Source of the DNA: an uncultured Flavobacteriales bacterium
GTDB taxonomy: Bacteria; Bacteroidota; Bacteroidia; Flavobacteriales_D; Sanyastnellaceae
NCBI GenBank assembly: GCA_938003665.1
Contig: CALKYI010000497.1
Coordinates: 1 to 10,557 of the forward strand
Reading direction: 5' to 3'
DNA: 10,557 bases
Part shown: positions 1 through 8,329 of the stretch, piece after piece
Position numbering within the stretch: position 1 is the stretch's first letter
Layout of the letters: every line of letters begins with the position of its first letter
Program-made: the position numbers and the translations under genes
The notes under the pieces: generated by a model
Told to the model about the DNA's origin: nothing
The model's database searches: none
What the model saw: only the letters and a program-made list of their open reading frames with translations

Positions 1-3000
1 TTCCAATTTGGCCCGGGAGATTTAGGAACGCGTAGAAGATCCGGACCTTGCTGCCAACCTGATTGAGAGCATCGTCTTCCAACCGCTCTACGACAGCACC
101 AAGACCGCGGCGCAGCAGATTCCCTCGCTCAATCGCTTCAGCATCAAAGGGGAATTCCAAAGCCAGACGAGCAGTGAGATTGCTCTGCAGGCCATGAACA
201 TTCCGGAAGGATCGGTGACGGTCACGGCCGGTGGCGTTCGCTTGATTGAGAACCAGGACTACACGGTTGATTACCAATTGGGACGGGTGCGCATCATCAA
301 CGACGGGTTGCTGGAATCCGGCCGCAACATCAAGGTATCGCTCGAGAGCAATTCGCTGTTCAGCATCCAAACCAAGACCATGATGGGAACGCGGTTCGAC
401 TATGCCATTGGGGACCGCTTTAATATGGGTGCGACGATGCTCAACCTCCGCGAGCGTCCGTTGACCCAAAAGGTCAACATCGGCAACGAGCCAGTCAATA
501 ACTCCATCGTCGGTGCGGACTTCAGCTACCAGTCGGAGAGTCAATTCTTGACGGAGCTGGTCGATGCTTTGCCATTCTACGAAACGAGTGCGGCCTCGAG
601 CATTGACATCGCTGCAGAAGCGGCGTACTTGATTCCGGGCCACAGCCGGGCCATTGGTCAGGATGGAAACGCGTACATCGATGATTTTGAAGGTAGCCAG
701 TCTGCCATCGACATCCGTTCGGTGAACCGGTGGTTCTTGGCCTCGACCCCGAAACTGCAGCCCAACCTCTTCCCCGAAGGCAATTTGGAAGACAGCCTGA
801 TCTACAACTACAACCGGGCAGCGTTGAGCTGGTACACCGTTGATCCTCAGCTCTTCCGAGGGTCGGGCTTGCAGGATGGACAGGTGAGTGCGGAGATCAA
901 GAGCGACCACCGAACGCGGGAAGTCCTCGAAGGCGAGGTGTTCCCCAACCGGGAATTGCCCACCGGTACGCCGCCCAACATCCCAACGCTTGATTTGACT
1001 TTCCGTCCGGAGGAGCGAGGGCAGTACAACTACGAAGTGCCCGAGGGTGCTGACGGCATTTCCGCTGGTCTAACTGTAGAAGGGGCGCTGGCCGATCCGA
1101 GCAGCCGTTGGGGCGGAATCCAGCGTGCGTTGACCACCACGGATTTTGAGATGGCCAACATCGAATACCTCCAGTTTTGGTTAATGGATCCGTTCAATGA
1201 GGATTCGGAAAACTTCACCGGAGGGGATTTCTACATCAACCTCGGAAACGTATCCGAGGATGTGCTCAACGACAGCCAGTTGTCCTACGAGAACGGATTG
1301 CCTTCGGCCAACAACCCCGACTTGCCCACATTGGAAGGCGTTTGGGGGGTGTACCCAGACCCTACGACGTTCAACGTGGTCAATGCGTTTGACAACACCT
1401 CGGGGGACTATGAACTGCAGGACGTTGGTCTCGATGGCTTGCCCGACGCCGAGGAGCAAGGGTTCTTCTCCGAATGGCTTTCAGACATTGCCGATTGGGT
1501 GACGCCTGACGCCTATGCCGACATCGTCAGCGACCCGTCCGCGGACAATTTCCGCTACTTCCGCGATCCTGAGGCGCAGGCCAATGAGGAGACCATCCTG
1601 CAGCGGTACGAGCGGTTCAACGGGTACGAGAACAACTCCAACACGGGGTCTCCAAATGGATACCCCATTACCTCTACCACGATCCCGAACACGGAGGACA
1701 TCAACCAGGACATCACCCTCTCGACCATTGAGAGCTATTTCCAATACAAGGTCTCCTTACGCCCGCAGGATCTGGGGGAGTACAACATAGGAAGCAACTA
1801 CATCACGGATACGTTTGAGCAGGTCGTCACCACGGCTGACGATCAAGACCGCACGATCCGTTGGTACCAGTTCAAGATTCCGGTGCGGGAGTTTGACAAC
1901 CGCATCGGCGGCATCACGGACTTCCGTTCCATTCGCTTCATCCGCATGTTCATGAAGGGGTGGACGGAGCCGGTGACGCTGCGTTTTGCGCGCCTCGAGC
2001 TCATCCGCGGCGAATGGCGCCGATACCTCGAGTCGTTGGCCGGTCCGCAGGAGGTGGAGCCGGATGATCCGTCTTCGACTTCATTTGCTATCAGCGCTGT
2101 CAACATCGAAGAAAATGGTAACCGTGAGCCGGTGCCGTACGTGACGCCTCCGGGTATCATCCGGGAAATTGACGTGGGGACGGCCAACCAGCGCCGGTTG
2201 AACGAGCAATCGCTCGAAATGGCCGTGTGCGGACTGAAAGATGGGGACGCCCGCGGAGCGTACCGCAACATCAACTTCGACATGCGGATGTACAAACGCT
2301 TGCGGATGTACGTGCACGCCGAGGCTGGTCCGGATGGGACGCCGCTCAACGACGATGACTTGACGTGCTTCATCCGTTTGGGGAACGACTTCGAAAACAA
2401 CTACTACGAGTACGAAATTCCGATGAAGGTCACGCCCTGGAACACCGGGGACGAAGACTTGATTTGGCCAGCCCAGAATAACATCGACATCGAGTTCCGT
2501 AAGCTGCAGAACCTGAAAATCGAGCGGCCGGCCGGCTACCCGCTGTTTGAAGAATACGAGGGACTGGACTCCGAGTACAATGCGCGCCTCTCGGTAAAGG
2601 GGAACCCCAACTTGGCCAACGTGGTCATGGTCATGGTGGGCGTGCGCAACCCGGACAAGGACGACAACGTCTTCGATTCCGATGACGACGGCCTGGACAA
2701 GTGCAGTGTGGTGTGGGTGAACGAAATGCGCCTCGCCGACTTCAATCAGAAAGGCGGATGGGCCGTGACGGCACAGATGAATGCGAAGCTGGCCGACCTC
2801 GGAAACGTTAGCGTCGCTGCGAACATGTCTACGCCTGGATTTGGCGGGTTGGAACAGCGCATTCAGGAACGTCAGCGCGAAACGATTCAGGCCATTGACG
2901 CGTCGGGCACCTTGCAGCTGGGCAAACTGTTGCCGAAGAAATTGGGCGTGACGTTGCCGATGTACTTAGGCTATTCTCAGGAGGTGTCAACGCCTCAGTT

Positions 3001-5656
3001 TGATCCGTTGTCCCCAGACATTGAGATGGCTGAACAGCAAGGCCTCTCTGAAGAGCGTCAAAACAACGCCCAAACGGTCAACCAGCTCAAGTCCATTAAC
3101 TTCTCGAACATCAAAATCGATCCCCAATTCGGATCAGGTGGAGGCGGCTCAAGAGACCGCAACCGAGACCGCGGCGGTGCCGGAGCCGGCGCTCGTGGCG
3201 GAAAGGACGGCAAAGGAGGCAAAGGCGGTGACAAAAACGGCGACGTGACCGATGGCAACGTCGACATGGGCGGAGGCCGTGGTGGATCGGCGCGCGGCGG
3301 CGGTTCGGCCCGTGGCGGTGGTTCGGCGCGCGGCGGCGGCGGCTCGGGATTCGGCCTATTGAAGCTTTTCGACCCGGGGAATTTCTCAGCGAACTTTAGT
3401 TACATCGAAGCCTTCAACCGCGATGTCAACACAGAGTACCAGATCAACCGGGAGTTCCGAGGAGGGTTGAACTACAACTTCTCACATTCTCCAAAGAACT
3501 TCATGCCTTTCCGCAAGGTGGGCTTCATTCGGAAGTACGAAGCGCTCAAGTGGTTGGCGGACTTCAATTTTTACCTGTTCCCGAAGCAATTCACGGTCGG
3601 TACCCAGATGAACCGAATCTACGAGACGAGCCGCGTGCGGAACAACACGGAAGAATTGTTGGGCATCGAAACGGACTTGTTGATCAACACCCAGGTCATG
3701 AAGACGTGGCAGTGGTCGCGCAACTACGCCCTGAAGTACGATTTGACCAAGGCCTTGAAGTTCGATTACACCGGCCAGGCGCAGGCGCTGGTGGGTGAAC
3801 CCGCGGGTGAAATCAACCGCGAGGATGCAGATGCCTACCAGGCGTACAAAGATTCGGTTTTGGTCAACCTGCAGAACGCAGGTGAAATCACGACGTACAA
3901 CCACAACGTGACGGGTACGTATAAGCTGCCGTTCGACAAGTTGCCCATCGTCAATTTCATCTCGAGTGACATCCGGTACCAAGGTTCATACCGTTGGGAC
4001 CGAGCGCCATTCTCGCAGGACAGCTTGGGCAACACGATTCAGAACTCGCGCAACTTGAGCTTGAACGCCCAGGCCAATTTTGCCAACCTGTACAAGAAGA
4101 TACCCGGCGTGAAGGATTTGCTGAATCCGCCGCGCCGCGCACCCACGCGCAACGACATCCGAAACGAGGACCGGGATGGATTTGGCAATGCCGAGGAAGA
4201 AGAAAAGATCAAGCTCGAAATCAATCCACTGGCTACCCTCGTGCGTTTGATCGCGAGTGTCCAGAATGTATCCGGTACGTTCTCCCGCAACGAGGGCATG
4301 CTCTTGCCGGGTTACGGCAGACGCGCCCGCTTTGTCGGCATGGACGAACAGTTGCTGGCACCGGGAGCCCTATTCGTACTGGGCCACCAAAACACCAACT
4401 GGCAAGGCGTCCAGGTTCGGGATTTCGCCACCGACGCTGCACAGAATGGCTGGTTGGTCGAACTGCCCCTGCAGAACCAACAGTACAACCAGACGTACCA
4501 GGAGCAATTCAATGTGCGCGCCAATTTGGAGCCGATCAAGCATTTGAAGATTGAATTGACGGCCAACCGAAACATCAGCCAGAACTACACCAGCTTCTTC
4601 CGGTACGATGAGGTGCTGAATGACTTTGTGTACGACTCGCCCAACGAGACCGGGCAGTTCTCGGCGACCGTGCTGAGTTGGAATACGGCGTTTGTGGAGG
4701 ACGACGTGGAGGACGAATTCAATTCGGACCTGTGGGAGAGCTTCCTCAAAACCCACCGCATCATTGTGTCACAGCGCCTGAACGAGGAGAATTACCAATT
4801 GGACGAGCCGGAGAATACCGGCTACTACGAGGGCTTCGGCGGCACGAGCCAAGACGTGACCATTCCGGCATTTGTAGCGGCCTACCTCGGCATCGATCCG
4901 CAGGAAGTTCCACTCGACGTCTTTAACACACCGGTCGCGCCGAACTGGCGGGTGAGCTACGACGGATTGACCAAAAACGAATTTTTCAAGCAGTACTTCA
5001 AGCGGTTCAACTTGAACCACAGCTACCGCTCGACGCTAACCACGAATTATGTGACCAACCTCAATTACGCGGAGGATGCGAACGGATTGCCAACGGCTGT
5101 CGACCAAAGCGAATTCGGCAACTTCATCTCGGAGCGTCAATTCAACGTCGTGAGCTTGAGTGAACAGCTATCGCCGCTCATTGGTGTGGACATGACAATC
5201 AAGACCGAAGGAGAGAACGAACCGCAATTCAAGGTGGAACTCAAGCGCGACCGCAACGTCGCCTTTGGGTTGACGAATTACCAGATCACAGAAACGAAGA
5301 GCGAGGGGCTGGTGATTGGATTTGGGTACAAATTCAAGGACGTGCCCAATCCGTTCATCAAGACCTACGGTAAACTTCCAGTCAAGATGCTGAAGGAGAC
5401 CGACCTCGTGTTGCGAGCGGACGTAAACGTACGGGACAACCGCACCATCATCCGCAAGATGGAGGAGCGCCAGAACCAGGTGACGGCCGGTCAAAAACTG
5501 GTGTCCATCAAGATGTCGGCAGACCTCGAAGTGTCGGACAAATTGACGATGCGGGCGTTCTACGACCACCAGATTACGAACCCGTACATCTCGACGTCAT
5601 TTGCTACGTCGAATATCCGTTCTGGAGTAGCTTTGCGCTTCAACTTGAATCAATAA
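1..5656 (+). CDS. sprA: SprA, outer-membrane translocon of the type IX secretion system (5'-partial, apparent frameshift near base 37)
   Basis: SprA is the very large outer-membrane beta-barrel through which T9SS cargo leaves the cell; in gliding Bacteroidota it is also needed for motility. About 1,884 residues are visible. Family members are usually about 2,300-2,500, so the signal peptide and several hundred N-terminal residues lie left of the window. Counting from the first ATG after the frameshift (194, an internal Met and not the true start), family signatures include YIDDFEGSQ (161-169), a WYQF segment (W557), VWVNEMRL (840-847), GFGGLEQ (882-888) and a C-terminal ending in a beta-strand-like GVALRFNLNQ. 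Bases 1-36 encode FQFGPGDLGTRR in frame 1 and the rest is in frame 2, so one base appears extra. A Gly-rich insert occupies residues 980-1052. gcvH follows after 3 bases. The SprA assignment is very secure; the state of the 5' end is not. Confidence 0.95.
34..40 (+). other. Apparent +1 frameshift within sprA
   Basis: Frame 1 from base 1 reads FQFGPGDLGTRR, a SprA-like segment, and then meets TGA at 64-66. Frame 2 has TAG at 23-25 but from base 38 reads DPDLAANLIES and continues open to 5656. Dropping one A at 36-37 joins the two as GTRR-DPDLAANL, which reads naturally for this family. The site lies within 40 bases of the window edge, so an assembly or sequencing error at a contig end is the simplest cause. 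A real mutation or programmed shift is possible but not supported by any slippery heptamer plus structure that I can see. Confidence 0.75.
3131..3349 (+). other. Region encoding a Gly/Arg-rich low-complexity insert in SprA
   Basis: These 219 bases encode 73 residues (980-1052 from the ATG at 194), of which 34 are Gly, 13 are Arg or Lys and 7 are Asp. The first part is rich in Arg-Asp and Gly-Lys runs, and the last part is a short tandem repeat. The insert sits between the SINFSNIK strand and the FDPGNFSANFSY strand. From memory, most SprA proteins have only a short linker there. It is probably a disordered, mildly basic loop. I cannot tell from sequence alone whether it faces the periplasm or the outside. 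Confidence 0.85.
3284..3337 (+). repeat. Three tandem 18-base repeats encoding Gly-Ser-Ala-Arg-Gly-Gly
   Basis: Copies lie at 3284-3301, 3302-3319 and 3320-3337, each encoding GSARGG. Copies 1 and 3 differ only at a wobble base of the first codon. Copy 2 differs at several third positions. The differences are all synonymous, so the peptide is kept while the DNA has drifted. Such an array could expand or contract by slippage in frame. Confidence 0.85.
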
Positions 5657-5659
5657 GTC

Positions 5660-6037
5660 ATGAACATCCCGAACGATCTGCGTTACACCAAGGAGCACGA
5701 GTGGGTGCGCTTGGAAGGCGACGTTGCCACCATTGGAATTACCGATTACGCCCAAGGCGAACTCGGTGACATCGTATTCATCGAAGTCGATACCGTCGAT
5801 GAGTCGGTGGCGGCAGATGAGGTGTTTGGGACCATCGAAGCCGTCAAGACGGTCAGCGATATGTTCGCTCCAGTGGCGGGTGAAGTGATTGAATTCAACG
5901 AGGCGCTCGAGGATGCCCCAGAATCGGTGAACAGCGATCCATATGGGGAAGGATGGATCATCAAAATGCGCGTCGAAAACCCCGACGACGTCGCGGCATT
6001 GCTCTCCCATGAAGGGTACGCCGAACTGATTGGCTAA
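5660..6037 (+). CDS. gcvH: Glycine cleavage system H protein
   Basis: GcvH is the small lipoylated carrier protein that shuttles the aminomethyl group between the P, T and L proteins of the glycine cleavage complex in the cytoplasm. The 125-residue product has the usual family length and N-terminus (LRYTKEHEWVRLEG), and the lipoyl-attachment segment GTIEAVKTVSDMFAP with the acceptor lysine at K63 (codon 5846-5848). The C-terminal GEGWIIKM stretch is also typical. The ATG lies 3 bases after the sprA stop and 6 bases before the VanZ-like gene, so it is probably translated from the sprA message. Other glycine cleavage genes are not in the window. A sprA-gcvH pairing is, as far as I recall, common in Bacteroidota. 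Confidence 0.97.
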   Translation: MNIPNDLRYTKEHEWVRLEGDVATIGITDYAQGELGDIVFIEVDTVDESVAADEVFGTIEAVKTVSDMFAPVAGEVIEFNEALEDAPESVNSDPYGEGWIIKMRVENPDDVAALLSHEGYAELIG

Positions 6038-6043
6038 CCGATC

Positions 6044-6451
6044 ATGCGAGGCGACCTCAACGATACCGGCATCAGCCGAGAGGTACAGCTTCGGCACCTG
6101 GTTATGCCCTTGACGTGGGCGTTGCTGATTTTTGGTTTGCACGCCATCCCCGGTACAGACCTCCCACAAGAAACCCTGCTCGATTTACTTCACGTGGATA
6201 AAGCCATACACCTGGCCATGTTCGCGGTGCTGTCGTCCAGCGTCTTTGTTGCCTTGGGCAAAACGGGCACCATCCGCAAGTACAAGTGGTACGCGGGATT
6301 GGCCCTCGTCCTCTACGGAATTGGCCTGGAATTTGCACAAGACGTGTGGTTCGTTGGCCGTGAAGCCAGTTGGGGCGACATCCTCGCTGATGGTGCGGGT
6401 GTGCTCGCTGGACGGGTCGCTTTTCGCGGCATCTATGGCTGCTGGAACTGA
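6044..6451 (+). CDS. VanZ-like small integral membrane protein
   Basis: The product is a 135-residue membrane protein with hydrophobic segments at roughly 19-35, 55-71, 83-97 and 112-125. It carries the pattern of the VanZ-like family: Asp-Lys-x-x-His (D52, K53, H56) before a membrane helix, Glu-x-x-Gln (E96, Q99), an Arg at 106, and Asp-Ile-Leu-Ala (D112-A115) leading into a Gly-rich last helix. VanZ itself gives low-level teicoplanin resistance, but the role of the short Bacteroidota members is unknown, and resistance should not be inferred here. The residue that is often Asn in the last motif is Asp116. The ATG is 6 bases after gcvH. It has no T9SS sorting domain or other link to secretion beyond its position. 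Confidence 0.85.
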   Translation: MRGDLNDTGISREVQLRHLVMPLTWALLIFGLHAIPGTDLPQETLLDLLHVDKAIHLAMFAVLSSSVFVALGKTGTIRKYKWYAGLALVLYGIGLEFAQDVWFVGREASWGDILADGAGVLAGRVAFRGIYGCWN

Positions 6452-6528
6452 CGGACCACAGGTTAACACGATAAAACTTCCTCGGTATGCGTTTCTTGAC
6501 GTAATTTCGAGGCCCAATTACTCGAATC

Positions 6529-7230
6529 ATGCTCAGCAGAAAAACTCCTGAAGCGAACTTGGAAAACAAGCGCGGCGCATGGAAAGCCATCGGCTTCGTG
6601 GCCTCGCTTTCGCTGTTGCTCAGTGCATTGGCGTGGACTTCGTACGATGTGGCCATCACACGAGCCATCGACTTCGAAGCGGATCTCCTCGAAGACGAAG
6701 AGATTCCGGTGAACGTTGTTCAGCCGCCACCCCCACCTCCACCGCCTCAACAGACGACGGTGATTGAAATCGTCGACGACGAGGAAGAGATTGAGGAGGA
6801 ATTGGAAATCGAGGACATCGAACTGGACGAGGATACCGAAATCGAAATCATCGAGGATTACGAGGAAGAGGAAGAGGACGTGCCGTTCATGATTGTTGAG
6901 AACATGCCGGCGATGGGTGACTGCAAAAAGCTGCGTGGTGATGAGCGCCACCAGTGCACGCAGTTGGAAATCATCAAGTACGTTTCCAAGAACACCAAGT
7001 ACCCACCGATTGCCAAGGATGCAGGAATTCAAGGCACGGTGTTCGTCTACTTCGTCGTCGGTAAAGATGGCAAGGTGAAAGACGTCCGCGTTTTGCGTGA
7101 AGTCGATTCCCGCTTGGACGCCGAAGCGATCCGCGTGGTGGAGAGCTTGCCCACCTTCGAACCGGGGGAACAGCGCGGCAAGGCGGTAAGTGTTCAGTAC
7201 ACCATTCCTGTGAAGTTCATCATCCGCTAA
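6529..7230 (+). CDS. tonB: TonB-family energy transducer
   Basis: TonB proteins span the inner membrane and periplasm and pass proton-motive energy from ExbB/ExbD to outer-membrane TonB-dependent transporters. In this 233-residue protein a short cytoplasmic N-terminus leads to one membrane anchor (about 18-37), then a run of eight prolines (66-73), then a strongly acidic linker (26 of 38 residues Asp or Glu at 80-117). A TonB C-terminal domain follows from about 146 to 233, with the Tyr-Pro at 158-159, GTVFVYFVV, and the terminal PVKFIIR strand. Cys132 and Cys143 precede the domain, as in many Bacteroidota TonBs. It starts 77 bases after the VanZ-like gene, so it could have its own promoter, though I cannot identify one with confidence. 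Its stop overlaps that of the convergent kinase gene by 4 bases. Confidence 0.93.
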   Translation: MLSRKTPEANLENKRGAWKAIGFVASLSLLLSALAWTSYDVAITRAIDFEADLLEDEEIPVNVVQPPPPPPPPQQTTVIEIVDDEEEIEEELEIEDIELDEDTEIEIIEDYEEEEEDVPFMIVENMPAMGDCKKLRGDERHQCTQLEIIKYVSKNTKYPPIAKDAGIQGTVFVYFVVGKDGKVKDVRVLREVDSRLDAEAIRVVESLPTFEPGEQRGKAVSVQYTIPVKFIIR

Positions 7231-7775
7231 TCGCGGTTGACCACAAAATTTTGAAAGGCTCGTACCGCTTGGTCGAGCCTTTTTTCATGCATTGTCGCGT
7301 CGATGATAGCATATGCAGGCAATGCGGCAACCGCCTGCGCATAAGCCGCGTGCAGGGCCACTCGGTCTTCAAGGCGGGGCATGGACCGGAGCGGGTCGGC
7401 TTCCCATGGAATCGTCGGTGCACATAGCAAGGTCAGGTCGGGCCAGGCTTGGAGCCGACCCAACCCGGCAGGCGTCTGGTCAAAAGCATGCTCGCCCCAC
7501 AATTGCAGCACCAGCGCATCCGTATCAGAAACCACGCATGTCGCTCCTGCAGTGGCCGCCTGTTGCACCGCTGCCTCGCAGGCGTCGGCTTGCGCTTGAG
7601 CCAGCCGTTCCAACGTTGCCAACGTCGCTTTTCCGGCAATGACCTCCGCATCGTAGCGCGCGCATTCCCGCACGGCCAATCCGCCTAACCGTGCGCTCAA
7701 CGCTTCGGTCAGGGTCGTCTTCCCGGTGGATTCGACGCCGGTGACGGCGATGCGGATAACGGCGGATGCGTTCAC
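7227..7775 (-). CDS. NadR-like P-loop kinase, probable nicotinamide riboside kinase
   Basis: This 182-residue protein resembles the ribosylnicotinamide kinase domain of NadR (AAA_28-type P-loop), which phosphorylates nicotinamide riboside to NMN. Visible features are Walker A GVESTGKTT (13-21), an Arg-Glu-Cys-Ala-Arg stretch (36-40) like the family's E-x-A-R region, a VVSDTDALVL strand (81-90), and an IPWEADPLR segment resembling the family's DIPW-x-D-G-L-R lid region. The frame is open from a GTG at 7799, but I prefer the GTG at 7775. That codon overlaps the pnuC TGA as GTGA, and it leaves a normal short N-terminus before the first strand. The pairing with pnuC supports the substrate: uptake by PnuC and trapping by phosphorylation. 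No adenylyltransferase domain is present, so NAD synthesis needs another enzyme. The 3' end contains the tonB terminator on the opposite strand. Confidence 0.82.
   Translation of the reverse strand: MNASAVIRIAVTGVESTGKTTLTEALSARLGGLAVRECARYDAEVIAGKATLATLERLAQAQADACEAAVQQAATAGATCVVSDTDALVLQLWGEHAFDQTPAGLGRLQAWPDLTLLCAPTIPWEADPLRSMPRLEDRVALHAAYAQAVAALPAYAIIDATMHEKRLDQAVRAFQNFVVNRD
7254..7285 (+). terminator. Intrinsic terminator of the rightward unit ending in tonB
   Basis: Bases 7254-7262 (AAAGGCTCG) pair perfectly with 7274-7282 (CGAGCCTTT). Three further pairs inside the loop (7264-7266 with 7271-7273), after a bulged T, close on a GCTT tetraloop. A T run at 7280-7285 follows. It lies 24 bases past the tonB stop. 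On the opposite strand the run of T is only three long and interrupted, so it should act mainly rightward. The whole element lies inside the coding sequence of the convergent kinase. Confidence 0.88.
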
Positions 7776-8329
7776 AGTTGCGGAATGAAATTGAACCACC
7801 CCTCAAGGGCGAGCAGGGTGTAGAGAACGAACAGTCCGGTGCCCCATTTGAGCCCGCGGCTTGCGTAGAGGACCACCGAAACAGCATTGATGACAATCCA
7901 GTACAGCCAATTGGCGTGCACGAATTGCAGCATCCAATACGTCGCAATCAAACTCCCGACGGTCGTGAATGCATCCAGGCGGGGCCTCCAGCTTTTGCCT
8001 TGAAAAAATCGACTGAGTGCCCACCAGGCAATCAAGCCCAAGCCAATCGACAGTGCATGCGCTTCAAGCGAAGCTGTGGGAAGGGGGTCGGGCCAAGCGG
8101 ATTGCACCGCCCACGCGCCGTACCCGGCCATGCCGATGTAATACAGCCAGAGGAAAGCCTCGAGTTTCAGCTGCCGCTGCCAACAGATGACCAGAAACAG
8201 GGCGCTACCGAAGCCGCCCGCCGGAAACGCCCATGCCTCTCCGGCCTGGTAACCAAGGGTGTAGGCAATGTTCAGGGCAACGGCCAGGGGTTCACCCCAC
8301 CGGTGCCAGGTGTGGGGCGCATCACTCAT
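7772..8329 (-). CDS. pnuC: PnuC-family nicotinamide riboside transporter
   Basis: PnuC proteins are inner-membrane facilitators that take up nicotinamide riboside; phosphorylation inside the cell traps it. The 185-residue product is hydrophobic, with about six or seven membrane segments. It shows the family's conserved C-terminal region: LDAFTTVGSLIATYWML, then NWLYWIVINAVSVVLYASRGL, where the Asn-Trp-Leu-Tyr-Trp stretch is characteristic. The length is at the short end for the family but normal for Bacteroidota members. The ATG overlaps the end of the LRR gene by 8 bases, and the TGA overlaps the GTG of the kinase gene by 4 bases, so translation is probably coupled on both sides. Thiamine-transporting relatives (PnuT) exist, but the adjacent NadR-like kinase favours nicotinamide riboside. 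Confidence 0.9.
   Translation of the reverse strand: MSDAPHTWHRWGEPLAVALNIAYTLGYQAGEAWAFPAGGFGSALFLVICWQRQLKLEAFLWLYYIGMAGYGAWAVQSAWPDPLPTASLEAHALSIGLGLIAWWALSRFFQGKSWRPRLDAFTTVGSLIATYWMLQFVHANWLYWIVINAVSVVLYASRGLKWGTGLFVLYTLLALEGWFNFIPQL

Noticed and set aside
1843..2400. Minus-strand open frame of 185 codons inside sprA
   Set aside because: It is antisense to conserved SprA sequence, and the Ser/Arg-rich translation shows no domain.
3131..3349. Gly-rich region as a sequencing artefact or foreign insertion
   Set aside because: The frame stays open through the region and into conserved SprA on both sides, and the repeat copies differ only synonymously, which fits a real coding segment.
5597..6169. 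Minus-strand open frame of 190 codons across gcvH
   Set aside because: It is antisense to gcvH and to the ends of sprA and the VanZ-like gene, all of which are well supported. No recognisable domain is seen.
6044..6451. VanZ-like gene as a glycopeptide resistance determinant
   Set aside because: No other van genes are nearby, and short VanZ-like proteins are common in Bacteroidota with no known link to resistance.
6502..6509. TAATTTCG before tonB as a -7 promoter element
   Set aside because: It has one mismatch to TAnnTTTG, and there is no TTG at a suitable -33 spacing, so a separate tonB promoter cannot be claimed from sequence.
6480..6513. CCTCG...CGAGG inverted repeat between the VanZ-like gene and tonB as a terminator
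   Set aside because: The stem is only five pairs, the loop is over 20 bases, and no T run follows.
6463..7032. Minus-strand open frame of 189 codons opposite tonB
   Set aside because: It mirrors the acidic, codon-biased linker of tonB, its translation is low-complexity Asp/Phe/Leu/Val-rich with no family resemblance, and tonB on the other strand is secure.
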